Shown piece after piece: positions 1 through 12,484 of a stretch of 64,000 nucleotides of DNA. The DNA comes from Nemophila menziesii (lineage: Eukaryota; Streptophyta; Magnoliopsida; Boraginales; Hydrophyllaceae), in assembly GCA_029959085.1 (NCBI GenBank), contig JARWIR010000010.1, positions 35,456,731-35,520,730 of the forward strand, written 5' to 3'. The first letter of the stretch is position 1. Every line of letters starts with the position of its first letter. The notes under the pieces are model-generated. The model searched no databases, was not told where the DNA came from, and saw nothing but the letters and a program-made list of their open reading frames with translations. Position numbers and translations under genes: made by a program.

Positions 1-1064
1 TGTGTAGATAGGAAAATGATAGAGGAAGTTCTTTGTTAGCCCTTTGAATACTTTTTGGCCTTCTATCCCTGAATTAATTGTATCCTTCGTAGCCAAATTT
101 TTAGCCTTTAAGCCTTTCTTTTGTCGCCACATTATAAGCCAATATCCCTTTAGATTGTTAGGCATGACCATATGACCCGCACTTGGATCACGATCTTGAG
201 ACTTCCTGTCTTGAGCTTGAGTTTGGGGTGGTGGGTCCACTATTATGGGAATTTATATTGGGTAGGGATTTTTGAGCTTATCAATTGTGCTTGGTTATAT
301 ATTTTGATGATTCACAGGTTTATTATATTGTAACCCTTTGTCGGGGTAATAGTGAATGAAAAAGAAGCCTCGAGCTAAAGTTATGAAAAGGCATAACTTA
401 TGAAAAATAGCATGATATCTCAACATTAAAAAGGGAGTCATAGCTATACAAAAATAAAAAAAATTGAATAAATGATTTGAAAAGAATATATATTCGGACC
501 GGCAAAGTGGAATTTTATGTGAATCATCCTTAGTGCTTATTGGGTTAATTTGGGGACGATAAAATAAGCGCGTCCAATGGGTTGAGTGAGAACGTTATTC
601 GAGTGAAAACTCAAGCTCTTGGACAGTTTGTTGATGGTAAGTGAGGAGTGAGCCAAAAGCTCACTTCAAATTTACCAAATATACATACCATACCGTCCTT
701 CAGCCTATGCTAAAACCGTAAAGACCTCGTGATTCCTAGATGCACAGCGAGTAAATAGGGAGTATTCTAAGTGGAGCGTTCAAAGCAAGTAAAGATCGAG
801 GAACACCCTATAGCCACCATCTTGAGATAAGTAATAAGCGTAACCTTCTAGCATTGTGAAATTAATTTTGGATTGATATTGTTTTGTGTTTGATTTTGCA
901 TGATAAGTGTAGGTGTATATAAATTCCTAGATTAAACTGTATGAGATTTGTTTTAAGTTGTGCTTTGGGAATATTTTCTAGATTCTACCTTCTGCATTCA
1001 CCTAAAAGGGGCCTTTGTTTTAATTTTACTTTGTCGGGATGACAAAGGTTTGAGTTGGGGGTCT
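1..1064 (+). mobile_element. 3' non-coding internal region of a gypsy-type LTR element, ending in a polypurine tract
   Basis: No open protein frame is visible. The block shares ordered motifs with 36700-37646 and with 39162-41560: a run reading AACCCTTTGTCGGGGTAA (near 330), GGGAGTCATAGCTATA (near 430), ACCGGCAAAGTGG (near 500) and a G-rich AGTTGGGGGTCT at 1053-1064. The last lies directly against the LTR start and is therefore the likely polypurine tract for plus-strand priming. The 5' part of the element lies outside the window. The assignment rests on its position against the LTR and on the three parallel copies. Confidence 0.75.
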
Positions 1065-2865
1065 TGATGTCTCCCTATTTGTTCTAAATATTAGCCCTCT
1101 GGAGACATCATTTTAGATGAATAATTGACTTATTAGCTAGACTTTTATGCATAATTTGTCATATTGCACTTCCTCCCCTTGGAAATTAACTATTTGCAGA
1201 ATCTGAGCTTTTGTGCGTAAATTTGACTATTTTTAATGCAAAATTAATCGGTTCTTGAATTTCATGAAAGACCAATCCAAGGAGAAGAAGTGAGAATAAA
1301 GTCTCAGTGTATTTTAGAGTGTTAGGAAATGATTTTTACTCGAGATTCTATTTTTAGAGTGCACTTTCCTATTTCTATTTCTTGATTTATTGATTTATTA
1401 TTTTTAAAGCATATGCGGTTTAATTATTTATTTAATGTGAAGCTTTAAAAGATATATGATAATTAATTAGAGACCAAGTCAAGATAAAGAAGTAAAGGAA
1501 AGAAGATTTACATGGAAATAAGAAGATTAAGGAAAGATATATACAAAGAAGGAAAAGATAAAGCTGTCTTATGAATCTGAAATTCCAGCCACGTTTTAAA
1601 GATCAGTCCATAACTTACGATTAGCTAGAAATCTGGACGAGTGGTCTGCACCAATAGAAAGCTCTTTCCAAGACAAGTAGTTTCATATATTGGAACTCCT
1701 CAAACGGATAAGTATTGAAAAAGATATGACCAAATCAAATCAGCAGCAGAATCTTACCTTTCATAGAATTTAGGGTTACAAATTTAAGAGTTCTTAACTT
1801 GTCTTCCACTCCAAGTAAATTCGACCTAGAGGTTCCTAACACCTATAAATACACCCCTTAACCTCCTCTTTCACAGACACTTCATATAATTATCAAAGAG
1901 GCTTAAGGATTCAAGTCAAAAAAAGCAGGTTGGAAGAAAGCTAGGAGCTGGAGACTGTCTATATCTCCAATTCAAGCCAAACCCAACCTCTTCATTAGGT
2001 TTATTTATTTTCTTTCTGTAAAATATTATGTCTTTTAATTTCATTGTTTTAGTTTTATTTTCCGTTATGAGCTAAACTTCTTAAGTGCTTGAGAATCGCT
2101 ATAAGGGTAGAACCTTAATTTATTAATTGATGCTTTCTGGTTTGGGATTTTTATAATTTAATTCAAATTGAGTAATTTAGTATTGTTTGTTATCGTAAGT
2201 TAATTTCACTATTTTTAATCTGATCAATTAGACATAGGTTTGAGTAATTAGGCTATTCACTTTGGTGGGGAAGTGATCCTCTTGACGGGGGGTTTAATTA
2301 CTGACATAGGTAATGAACGTAAAGATAGAAATTATTGATCCTGACGGACTTAGTTAATCTTATAGCCAATTGGGTAAAGAACCTGACATTCGAAGGTGGA
2401 TTATGATCGCCCTGGCGGGGTTTGTAACACCTGAGAATAGCTCCTAAGTCCACCCTGACGGGGGTTAGGAGAATCTAGAATCCCGACTATTACTAGTTAC
2501 TAATTTGTCCCTTAGAAGAAGCATTGATTAAGTTAATTTTGGCGAAACCTAGCGTGACTCAAGTACTATTCTCTCATCTTTTAGTCTCTTCATATTTATT
2601 TTCTTGCATTAGTTTTAATTTAGTTTAATATTTACTTTATTTGCACTTTAGTTCTTTAAACAAAAACAAAATAAAAATCTATTTCTTTACTTTTAATTTT
2701 TCATTCAAGCAGCTATTTCCATTTATTGCATAACACTTTAAATCATACCTAATCCGTCCCTGAGATCGATCCCGCTTACCGGATATTACTTGGACGACCC
2801 GTACACTTGCGGTACGTGTCTTGCCTTTTTAGGTATGTTTATTTAGAACACACTAGGAGACACCA
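1065..2865 (+). repeat. 3' LTR of gypsy-type element, subtype A
   Basis: It begins TGATGTCTCC right after a polypurine tract and ends GGAGACACCA, giving the usual TG...CA ends and a length of about 1.8 kb. The middle contains the family-specific block with repeated phrases such as GACGGGGG and AGTCCACCCTGACGG (2277-2470), also seen in inverted orientation at 39488-41047. A CTATAAATAC box at about 1841-1852 is a plausible LTR promoter TATA. Sequence to the right is a CACTA transposase relic, so the element appears to have inserted into that relic. No target duplication can be tested because the 5' LTR lies off the window. Confidence 0.75.
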
Positions 2866-3700
2866 ATAACATAAAACATCCTCATATGTAGATTTCCTAG
2901 TCTTATGCCAAATCATTTCCTCTGCAGTGTGCCTCGAAGTGTCCAATGGTTGTAACCTCAGAGTGATAGAAAAATGACATAATTTTGTATGCTGGACTAT
3001 CTTCTTATTCTTTGGGTGCCACTTGTATAACTTAAAAACCAAACATGGTTCCACTTATTTGAACTCACCTCAGTACAAAACATATTCCTTTAAACATACA
3101 TATATTGTTGTGTAACCGTAACCCTGACTCTTTAACTTATTTTTAGAGCTTTCTATGCGGACAAGGTATGTCCATCGGGAAAAGCACGACTCAACAACTG
3201 TAGAAATTCTGTGAACGGATTATTCATCCACTAATTTTTTTACCTAGATGTGCATTAATTCCGCAATAAAATTGAAAGAACCAATTTTCGTAAAACCGAG
3301 ATACATCTTTGTATTCATTTTGGAAACCAAAGCACCAAAGAAACCTATATTACTTCGTAGAAGATTCTGGCCTATCATTTATGTGTCCACTTCGTTAACA
3401 ATGACCCTTAAATCATCTTACACATTCATCATCTCTTCATCTACAACATGGTTTGACTCAACATTTAAACGAATTGGTTTAACTTCGCCATGCAAATTCT
3501 AAACTTCATTTGAGGATAAGAAACCATTCATCAAAATATGAGTCATTGCCTCATTTATATATCTTTTTTCCATTATTCTTACACCAATTGCACGGACATT
3601 GAATCGAATTTGAACTATTTATGAAGCGTGTATTTTGAAATCTTCATACTCTTCAAAAATACTAAACTAGCCTTATTTTTTTATTTAATTTTATCAATAG
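2866..3700 (-). pseudogene. CACTA (En/Spm) TNP2-like transposase relic
   Basis: Read on the minus strand, pieces of translation resemble TNP2-type transposases of plant CACTA elements: a segment with MNNPFTEFLQLLSRAFPDGH (near 3180-3240) and then, in 2866-3054, a stretch ending SRHTAEEMIWH, which matches the family's S-x-TA-x-x-M-x-WH signature. Stop codons and frame changes separate them, so it is not functional. The relic stops exactly where the LTR at 1065-2865 ends, consistent with the retroelement having inserted into the transposase. No CACTA termini were found. Confidence 0.6.
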
Positions 3701-3964
3701 GTATATTTATTTTGACATCATTCCATCATACAAGGAATAATTTGTATAAATATACAAATAAAGTGAACAAAATATGAACAAATATATTGTGAAATAACAA
3801 CTATATACATAAGTTAAACAAAAACAAAATGGCATTCACTAAAATTTGATAATGGATTATCATAACTAACAAAAACTTAATCAAATTCATATTTTGTAGC
3901 ACTCTATTATGCATTTAGAAGTGTCTTTTTGTTGTTTGTCTTACCTTACTTTGCATATCAATGA

Positions 3965-6900
3965 ATTCTCTTTTTCGTATGACTTGATTTGTATTCATGC
4001 ACCAAAAAAATTTGACGATAGGTTAAACATTTGAAATGATATATCAAATTGGAGCAAGAATGTAACGAAATATTGGATTATAATGGGGGATTTTAATGAT
4101 GTCCTGAATATTAATGAAAATTTTAGCTTAACCCCTATTAATGTTAATCACCTTACTAAGTTTACATTTTTCGCTATTACCAATTCTTTAATGGAAATTA
4201 ATTCTTATGTTTGCTTTTATACTTGGTCTAACAGAAGATCAGGCAATGAACTGGTAAAAAGTAAACTGGATAGAGTACTAGCAACATACGATTGGATGAA
4301 CGAATTTCCTAAAGCCCAGGTGTTCATCCTACCGGCAATTTTTTTAGATCATTTGTCGTTAATTTTATAGCATGATTATACTATGAGACAAGGACAAAAA
4401 CCATTTAAATTTGAATTCTTTTGACTAGACAATAATGAATGCTGAGATATTGTTATTAAAGCTTGGGGAAACCCACGTAAATATCCTTATTTACCTAATT
4501 TCATTGGCACGAGAGATAACATGATTAGAGGTTTAAAAATATAGAGCAGAGAAGTTTTTAAGAATCATGAAGCTCAAATCAAATTATTACAAGTGTGTCT
4601 AATAGAGATCACAAATTCAAAATCGACCTTGGCTCTACAAGAAGAAGAAGATCGTATTAGATCATAAATAAGCTTCAAATATGAATGTGAAGAAAAGTAT
4701 TGGGCAGCCAAATTTCGCCAAATTTGGCTAACATTTGGGGATAGAAATACTAAATTTTGTTCATTTGTCTACGATACAAAGAAGAAGTTTTAATAGAATA
4801 CTGAGAATTAAAGATGTCCAAGGAAATGGAAAGAAGACGCCGCCGACATTTAAGATTGTTTTCAGAACTATTTAAAACGTTATATCATGAACAGATAGCT
4901 TCTAACTAACAAATGAAAAGGCATCTCAATATATTCTTCCTAAGGTAACTAATTAAATGAATGATAAGTTGACTAAACAACTGACCCATGGAAGAAGTTG
5001 AGAAGGCAGTTAAAGAGCTTTCACCTTTGAAAGCCTAGGGACCGGATGGACTAAATGGTAAATTCTATAAATAATTTTGGGATATAAGTAAAACTGATCT
5101 TTTTCTCATGGTGCGAGGTCTTTTTACTAACAATATCTCTCTTGAAAAAATAAACGATACACTTATAACTTTAATCCTAAAGGGTGATTTTCTAGAAAAA
5201 CTCAGATATTATAGACCCATTTCTTGTGTAAACTTTCGTATCACCTACGCAGACATCATTTATTAAAGGAAGAGCTATCCAAGATAGTATTTTTATAGCC
5301 CACGAAAATATTGCATCAAAGATTATTGTGACGGATCAAGGCAGAAAATTAACTTTGATAAATCATTTATATTTTTCAGCAAAGAAACACCTTATATTGT
5401 TTTGGATATTACCATTAAAGAAACAAATGATTTAGGAAATTATTTATGAATTTCGTTATGTTGCAAAAGATCTAAAGCTGATTCTTTGTAACGGATAGCT
5501 AAAAACCTTTTCAAAAAGGCTGATAGATAGAAAGCAAAATTACTCTTAAAATGAGGCAAAGAGGTTTTTATCAAAGTGGTCCTTCAAATTATTCCTAATT
5601 ATACCATGTCTATATTTTTTCCCATCTCTTTTTTTTAATAAAATTATTTCATCTATTCCTAATTATTTGTGGAATTCTAGGGAAAGAAATAGGACACACT
5701 GGATGGCATAGATAAAGCTAGTGATAAGTAAAACTGATAGAGGGATTTGATTTAGAGACTTCAAAAGAATAAATACAGCACTAGCACTGCTAGCAGCGCA
5801 AGTATGGAGAATAATGACAAACCATTGAACTCTTGCTGCAAAAATACTTATAGGTATCTTTTTCCCAATAAAGATTTTATGAATATTAAACTTCGTCAAA
5901 GAAAAAGGGTGGAGTTGGACCAGTATTATGGAAGACATAGATTTTATTAGAAAAATGGAATATTTCAAATTGGAGATGGGCATGATATTAATATTTAGGA
6001 AGATAAATAGATTAATATTAGTTGGAATTTGGAAAATCCCCCTAATTGCAATATTATTAAGGTAAACCAAATATGGAAGCACGACTCTTATGAATGGGAT
6101 TATGAAATTCTTGATAACTCATTTCCTAAATCTGTTATCCCTATTATTACAGGAATTCACATTATTAACACTGATGTGTAGGACAAAATTATTTGGCCTT
6201 TCTCAAAATATAGTCAATATACTACAAAAACTAGTTATAAAATTTTATCTGAACAACATGTATTTCAACCACAATCGGCCAGGACTCCGGAAAGTTCTAA
6301 AACTAACTTGTGGAAGATAGTGTGGAGCTCTAATATACCAAACAAAATCAAAATTTATTTATGGAAATCGTCTAATAACGCAATTTCGACGAAATAAAAT
6401 TTATACAACAAAAAGTGTATTGATTATAATGATTGCATTTGGTGTTGAGGAAACATTGAACCCGTGGAGCGTCTCCTTATTAGTTGTAAAACTAGTTAAG
6501 CTATTTGGGCAGGATCTTCTCTACAAATTAAAGTAGACATGAGTAATCAAATGGATACGGGTAATTGGATCTTAAATATTGCTAATACATATTCTGAAGG
6601 TAGGTGGGATTAAAATTAAGGTGATTGATTATATTATGATCAATATGTTGAACATATAGAAAGCAAAAATGCAAGCTATTCATGAAGAATATAACATTGA
6701 TGGTGATAAAATTATGTTTTCTACTAACAATGTTATGAAAGAATTATATGGTGTAGATTGGAGATATATTAACTCCCTATCACCTCATATTTCCCAAAAA
6801 ATACAAAATCAAGAGAAGGATATCACTTTGTTTGTATCCTCTGTTACTTTCTTATGTGGTGCGTCTTTTAATAAAGCATATGAAGAAACATGATGGAATA

Positions 6901-7345
6901 CTTCAGTATCATAAAAATACGGGTTGTGAAGTTCAACTCAAAGAAACTATATTTTGCGAGACAACTTTGGAGGGAGAAGTTATGGAAATATTAAAAGCAA
7001 CTGAATAATGTGAAATTTCTCTAATGAAGACAAACCAATTTTTTATGATTACCTTGAAGTTATTCAAGGTATTAGGCAGGTGTTAGCAGGAAGTTGAAAA
7101 ATCCAACTGATCATCTAAAGATCAACCAAATGGCCAGAATGTCGGGTCCCATCACCTTCAGGCATATATCTAAAAGGATGAATAACCAAGTGGATTCACT
7201 TGCAAAATATGCTAGGTACGGAGACACCTAGTTACGTAGGAACAAAAACGTGATGACCATTTTGGAGGATTTCAATAGGATTGGTATCGGATAATCTTGT
7301 CTGGATAATTTTTCGTTTATTTTACCAGTCCAAAAAAAAGTATAA
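3965..7345 (+). pseudogene. Decayed LINE (L1-type) ORF2
   Basis: Ordered remnants of a plant LINE ORF2 occur on the + strand. The endonuclease end lies at 4083-4370, with GDFND, then TWSNRRSG, then an SDH-like LDHLSL. An RT entry region near 5030-5240 reads GPDGLNGKFYK and later YRPISCVNF. RNase H-like remnants follow (LEVIQGIRQVL near 7050-7090; QVDSLAKYAR near 7190-7215). Many stops and frameshifts are present, for example TAA in the GPDG block, and 5290-5600 is not alignable by eye. The A-rich end near 7330-7350 could be the tail. It is dead as an element. Confidence 0.75.
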
Positions 7346-7816
7346 ATAAATAAAATTGCAAGTTTCTCCACATGAAAATAATAGAAAATACCTCAAATAA
7401 AATGATAGATTAAACGGTGGAAATGAGTTCTATTGAGGTGGGCAAATCATGATGGCATCCAGTGACAGAAGAGACGACGGTGACGACAATTGGTGACTTC
7501 GGTGAAATCAAAATTAGAAGGAAATTTTTTATTTTTGTGGTGTTTTTAATGGTTCAACTTCTGCCTAATTTGTTGTATATACTATGCGGTCTTTAGAAGA
7601 CCAAGACCACCTGGGTGGTCCTACAAAGTTAAAAATGGTCTCTAAAAAAATCAATGTCGACCACTATAGTTGCCGCTAAATGTTTTATCTCGTTTAGCAA
7701 CCACTATTTGATCGATAATTAAAAAATATTATTCATTTATTTTAACGAGTCGTCTTTATTGACCAATAAGTGGTCGCTAATAATGTAAAAGTTTTTGCCG
7801 ATTACTTGGTAATTGG
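7346..7816. other. No gene; possible class II transposon subterminal repeats
   Basis: There is no coding evidence. From about 7600 to 7800, and again after the Stowaway-like insert (8100-8170), the sequence repeats motifs like GACCACTATAGTTGCCGCTA and AGCAACCACTATTTG, reminiscent of subterminal repeats of plant CACTA elements. No terminal CACTA or transposase was found, so this remains a guess. Confidence 0.25.
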
Positions 7817-7818
7817 TA

Positions 7819-8072
7819 CTCCCTCAGTCCTAAAAATAATGTCCATCTTACTAAAAATGGTGTCTCAAAAAAAATGTCTACTTAGAATTTCTAGACATTT
7901 TATTTCACCTTTTTCCACTATTACCTTTATTAGAATAATTACATTTATGTTTTCAGTGAATATTTAAAATATCAATATACTTTATTAGGGTTATTTTAAT
8001 AATAAAGAAGATAATAATTATGTTTTTAATTTGTGTGAAAAGTAAAAGGACATTATTTTTAGGACAATGAAG
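7819..8072. mobile_element. Stowaway-like MITE
   Basis: About 254 bp bounded by TA on both sides (7817-7818 and 8073-8074). The left end CTCCCTCAGTCC followed by TAAAAATAATGTCC is matched in reverse complement by GGACATTATTTTTAGGACAATGAAG at the right end, with a few mismatches. The CTCCCT start, TA duplication, short AT-rich interior and lack of coding capacity are standard for Stowaway MITEs mobilised by Tc1/mariner transposases. It appears to sit inside an older repeat. Confidence 0.8.
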
Positions 8073-8218
8073 TAATAGATTTACTTTAATTATATTTTTT
8101 TCGCACTATATCTAATATGGCCACTATGGTGATCGTTTGAGTTTCGAGTCTCTAATGACAACTACAACTGTCGCATATAATTATTTTTTTTCGAGAGTTT
8201 TTTTTAAGGTTAACATTT

Positions 8219-8452
8219 TTTAAATAAATAATTGGCAATTTAGCATAAAGGGGAAAATAATTACGGATCTGGCATAAGGGCGGCATTCTGAACACCGTCC
8301 TTAAGCAAAATTGTGTTTTTGTTAAGGGCGGTCATTCAACCACCGCCCTTACAATTTTGCCTAAGGGCGGTGTTCAGAATGCCGCCCTTATGCCAGATAC
8401 GTAATTATTTTTCTTTTTATGTCAAATTGTCAATTGTTTATTAAAAAAAATT
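8219..8452. mobile_element. Long inverted-repeat element with GC-rich arms (MITE-like)
   Basis: The block folds back on itself over about 100 bp per arm. The left arm has GGATCTGGCATAAGGGCGG and GGCATTCTGAACACCG; the right arm has the complements CGGTGTTCAGAATGCC and CCGCCCTTATGCCAGAT, with outer arms ATTGGCAATTT and AAATTGTCAATT. The centre (about 8318-8362) contains a second smaller fold, GGGCGGTCATT against CCACCGCCCTTA. It encodes no protein. A non-autonomous DNA transposon is the likeliest explanation; a hairpin RNA source is possible but unsupported. The target duplication could not be fixed in the A/T-rich flanks. Confidence 0.7.
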
Positions 8453-9347
8453 GAAATTAAAAAAAAAACTCTTTTTTCGATGATCAATTATATCATGTTG
8501 GCTGTTGTTAAAAATGTCGTCGGGGAGATGGCGCAAGTATTACCTATCTTCCCATGCCTAAGCAAAAAATTAAAATTTAAAACATTATACTCAGTTATTA
8601 ATCCAAGTTGCATCATGGGTTTATAAATAACTCATAAAGTTTTCTTTTGGAGCTAATCACTAATAAAAATTTATGAGATTACTAGGTAATTGCACTATTT
8701 GATTCCATTAAAATATACACAATTATTGAGTCCAAAAGACTCATCTTAACGGGATGCTGTTTAAATATGTATAAATAATTGCCTTTTTCTGACTCGCTCT
8801 TTTTATCTTCATTGCTTTGTGATGTAATTATCCACCCAAAGCACCAAAAGATAAACATTGTCGTTTAACATTAAAAAATACACGCAAAAACATATTTAAC
8901 TACCAAATCTTTGTTGGGTTTTAAGTTATTTTTATTATTCCCACTGTCATGGTGTCATGTGTTGGAAGCACGTGAGGATCCTTTTTACGCATGCCAAAAG
9001 TAGATGAATATGCAATTCAATAAAAAAAAATTGGTTCAAGTCATTTCTAAGTAAACCTATCGATCTTTCCCTAAAAGTCGAGTAGTAATATATCTTAGTT
9101 ATTTCGTGTTATTGTATTCTTGCGAGTCTTACATATAATTTGCTAAAAACTACTCTGTGCATCCAAAACTTAAGCTTTATTTTTAAGTGATCGGTGACAA
9201 TTTTTATAATCAAGTCGTGGTTAATTTTTTATTCTAGTTAATCTATAACAGTTTAAACTTAATAGGGATTCATGTCTCGAGTTTTGTTTTATCTCCGGAA
9301 GGTGTTTTTAGCCTCTCGACGTAATGTTAAAAAGATTAAATTTCAAG
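8453..9347. other. No recognisable gene; left flank of the copia insertion
   Basis: AT-rich sequence without convincing coding signal or repeats. The last 100 bases (9240-9347) may be the left part of the LINE that resumes at 13397, because TCAAG at 9343-9347 is the target duplication of the copia insertion and reappears at 13392-13396. Confidence 0.4.
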
Positions 9348-10253
9348 TGTTGGTAAAAACTAACAATCACCGATACAGTAAAAATTGTTTTCATATAAAA
9401 ATATTTAGAAAAAATGTAATGCTACAACTATTACAATACAATGGAAAAATGGAATATAAAGGTATCCCAAAAACCGTAATACAACAACTATTACAAGAAA
9501 TGGGAAAAGAACATACATGGAAATATCAAAAAAAAATTACTAGATACGATTACACAAAACGTGCATCGTTGAAAAAGATATTCCGGGAGTACCGGTATCT
9601 CCAACAATCGTATCCCTCTTCTACTCTTATCTCTATGTCAAAATAATTTGACTAATCATTGAGAATAGAGTGTTCCATTTTCTGAATTTCTAGAATAATA
9701 TATCATCTCTTTAGGATAATATTCTTTCTCACTAAAAGTATTTTCCTATTCTCTCTATAATAACATTTTTTCATACTCTCTAGAATTACATTTTTTCTCT
9801 TCTCTTGAAAAGCAAGTGACAAAGTCACTATTTAAAGAGAAAATGATGAGACAAAGGGAAAAAAAAACGTCACATAAATGCCTCTTCAATGCTCTTTAAT
9901 GCTAGCCGTTTTTTTTTTCTTTATCAAATTTTTGTAACTCCCATAACCACAAATATATAAAAGAAAACTATTAATCCTCCATCAAGAATAAGGAATTATT
10001 TGAAATTCAATAATTCCAATGGTTTTTCTTTTTCATTTTCTAGGTGGGATTTTTTAACACATATAAAGTTTACCCATTTTTCTTAAGAGAAAGAAAGAAT
10101 TAATAAAATAAAACTCTTTAATTTTACTAATTCCAACAATTTCTTTCTCAAATTTTTATGTGGGACTATTAGTACACTAATAGTCTTTTCCACTTCTCCC
10201 AAGAGCATGAAAGAATAATAAAATAAATTGTCTTTTATTAAATAATTCCAACA
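9348..10253 (-). repeat. 3' LTR of the copia-type element
   Basis: This is the left copy of the direct repeat, starting TGTTGG and ending CCAACA on the + strand. Compared with 12485-13391 I see only roughly eight to ten differences, mostly single-base changes and run-length changes. Open frames inside it (for example 9272-9646) exist in both copies but have no known domain and are most likely incidental. Confidence 0.9.
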
Positions 10254-10595
10254 ATCCCCCACTCAGGGTCTTTGGGAGAGAAAGTGAACAGGTTTTTATA
10301 AATATCAGCATATGGGTGAATTGTACTTAAGTGGCAATATCTTTCGATTTGAATTGACACGTAGTGAAGTGAGGCAACCACCAAATTCCTGTCAAGTGAA
10401 CGTACTCTTGAACTTGACGGTTTTCGATCGAGACCCTCACAGCACATACTCTACCCGGCTGATAGTTACAAATTCCTCAAACATCACCTTTTTCTTACAC
10501 ATAGGTGATCTCCAAGAGCGTCTAGCCTCATTAGCCGACCCCTCTCGAATTTCAAGATCATTAAGAGCAATAAAGCCCAACCTCATTATGTGTCT

Positions 10596-11055
10596 CGCGA
10601 ATTCATCAAGTCCTTTCTCTTTAGGACCACCCTTATGGGCTATGAATTTGTGGTGAGTTTAAAAACTCATCCCTTGGGAACATCAAGGACGTCTCCTTAA
10701 AGTCATATTATGATCAATATACAACAACCTCAACGGTGAATTCATCAATTTAATCTCAATAGGACCGCCACACATGGCTATGAATTCATTGAGTTTAAGC
10801 AATATACAAACACCTTCAACGGTGAATTCATCAAATCCGTCTCGATAGGACTACCACACATGGCTATGAATTCATAAAGTTTGATATATGTACAACAATC
10901 TCAACAGTGAATTCATCAAGTCCATCTCAATAGGACCACCACGCATGGCTATGAATTCATTAAGTTTGAGAAATATACAACAACCTCAACGGTGAATTCA
11001 TCAAGTCCGTCTCAATAGGACCACCACGCATGGCTATGAATTCATTAAGTTTGAA
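10596..11055. repeat. Tandem repeat, about 85-bp unit, 4-5 copies
   Basis: The phrase CAACGGTGAATTCATCA recurs at 10731, 10817, 10902 (one base changed) and 10987. Each copy is followed by a TCTCAATAGGACCACCAC block and GGCTATGAATTCAT, giving periods of 86, 85 and 85 bp. A more diverged copy starts near 10600. It lies in the internal region of the copia-type element next to its 3' LTR. No protein frame spans it. Confidence 0.9.
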
Positions 11056-11979
11056 TTTTCTCATGTATGCACAATTTACACTATATAGATAGGAAGTTAG
11101 TGCATCATATATAATCATTAGTAATAGGTTCCCCATTAATGGGTTCTAAACCTATCACTCAACATTTCTAGGATTATTCACCCAATTAAGTCTATTAGTA
11201 AAAGAATCAACCATTTATTTCATCATTTATATGAGACCAAGTTTGCGTAACAAAAAATCATTCAAGAACTACATGAATTATTTTAAAACGCAGATTAGAT
11301 CAATAGTACTCTCTCGTACTTTATTAAATGACAAAAAATAATCCAATGTTCAACACTTGAGTCTCTTTACAATATGGATAATACCAAGTTGAGTATAGTT
11401 CATTTATAACATCATAATCCTTATAATTATTTCATATTCATCAAGGGGTGCACACCCCCACAATTCTCTTATTCATGAATATTTGTATTATAAGGAGTTT
11501 TACCATACATTATATCTAGAGAGTCAAACATTTCCACCAAAAATGAGACTAACTAAGGTAAATTCCATTATTGACTAATGAATTTCATCCTTATGATCAG
11601 CTTCCCCCACATCTTTTATATATAAAAAGAAGATTGGAAGCAGTAAGCCCCATGAAATGGAGTACCAAAAGACAATCATGTCATACACCTATTGAAAAAA
11701 GTGTAACACAACCTGATCTATCTTTTATTAACGTACTATTAACAAGGTGCATGTTTAACAACACAAAACGATGTTCTAAGTTTTCATACTTTATCCCTTT
11801 AATCCAAAACCACCAACCCTTCATGTTGCAATATATTGATCTCTTCATATAGATCTTCATTCACACATAGATTTAATATCCAATTGATATATAATCTATG
11901 AATGATATTTAATGCATCAAGAGTTAAATAGTTGTAATAGAAAGGGGAAAAGTATTCCTTAAACTTATATAAACATGGA

Positions 11980-12416
11980 AAATTAAGGACATATCTTTGA
12001 GCCGATTCACTTTTCTGACTCGTATGGGACCGATTGGATCTTTTTGGGTCATTCCCAAGTGATGTATTTCTTCTCATCAGACTCATCACCCTTGTACCTT
12101 TTCTAAACCGTTTCACAAATAGTCTTTATTGACTTCTCAACGGCACACAGATAAAGGCAGGGTTCGTCACATTATCCAAGATCAATCCACTAACCACTAA
12201 ATTATCTTTCTTGAACCCAACTACAAGAGCTAGGATCCTATCATAGTGTTCTTTGGTAATTTCCACATTGCCTTCAATGGCGGGGAGTACCTCGAGAACA
12301 ACAAGATCTAGTTCATATGGTTCAAGGAATATCAGTGGCTTTTGTGCCCAACGTTTGAAGTTGGAACCATTGAAAGGATCCAACATAATCACGTCGGGAA
12401 TGGCTTTTGCATTCAA
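11980..12416 (-). pseudogene. Truncated copia gag of the non-autonomous element
   Basis: The minus-strand frame 12126-12416 begins MNAKAIPDVIMLDPFNGSNF and continues KRWAQ, matching the N-terminal region of copia Gag proteins (the F-x-G-S-N-F-x-x-W signature). A related start is found at 20673 in the second copia relic (GSNYKRWAQ). Downstream frames (about 11980-12116) keep gag-like pieces but with frameshifts, and no zinc knuckle or protease follows. It is next to the right-hand (5') LTR, as expected for gag. Not functional as a full Gag. Confidence 0.7.
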
Positions 12417-12484
12417 GGATGAAGCAGCCTCCGAAATAGGAAAACTATTTTACAATCGGTAATATGAGAATATCTTTTTCAAAT

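Noticed and set aside
9272..9646. 124-codon frame overlapping the start of the copia LTR
   Set aside because: Most of it lies in the LTR and recurs in the other LTR copy (12484-12681). It begins outside the element and has no recognised domain.
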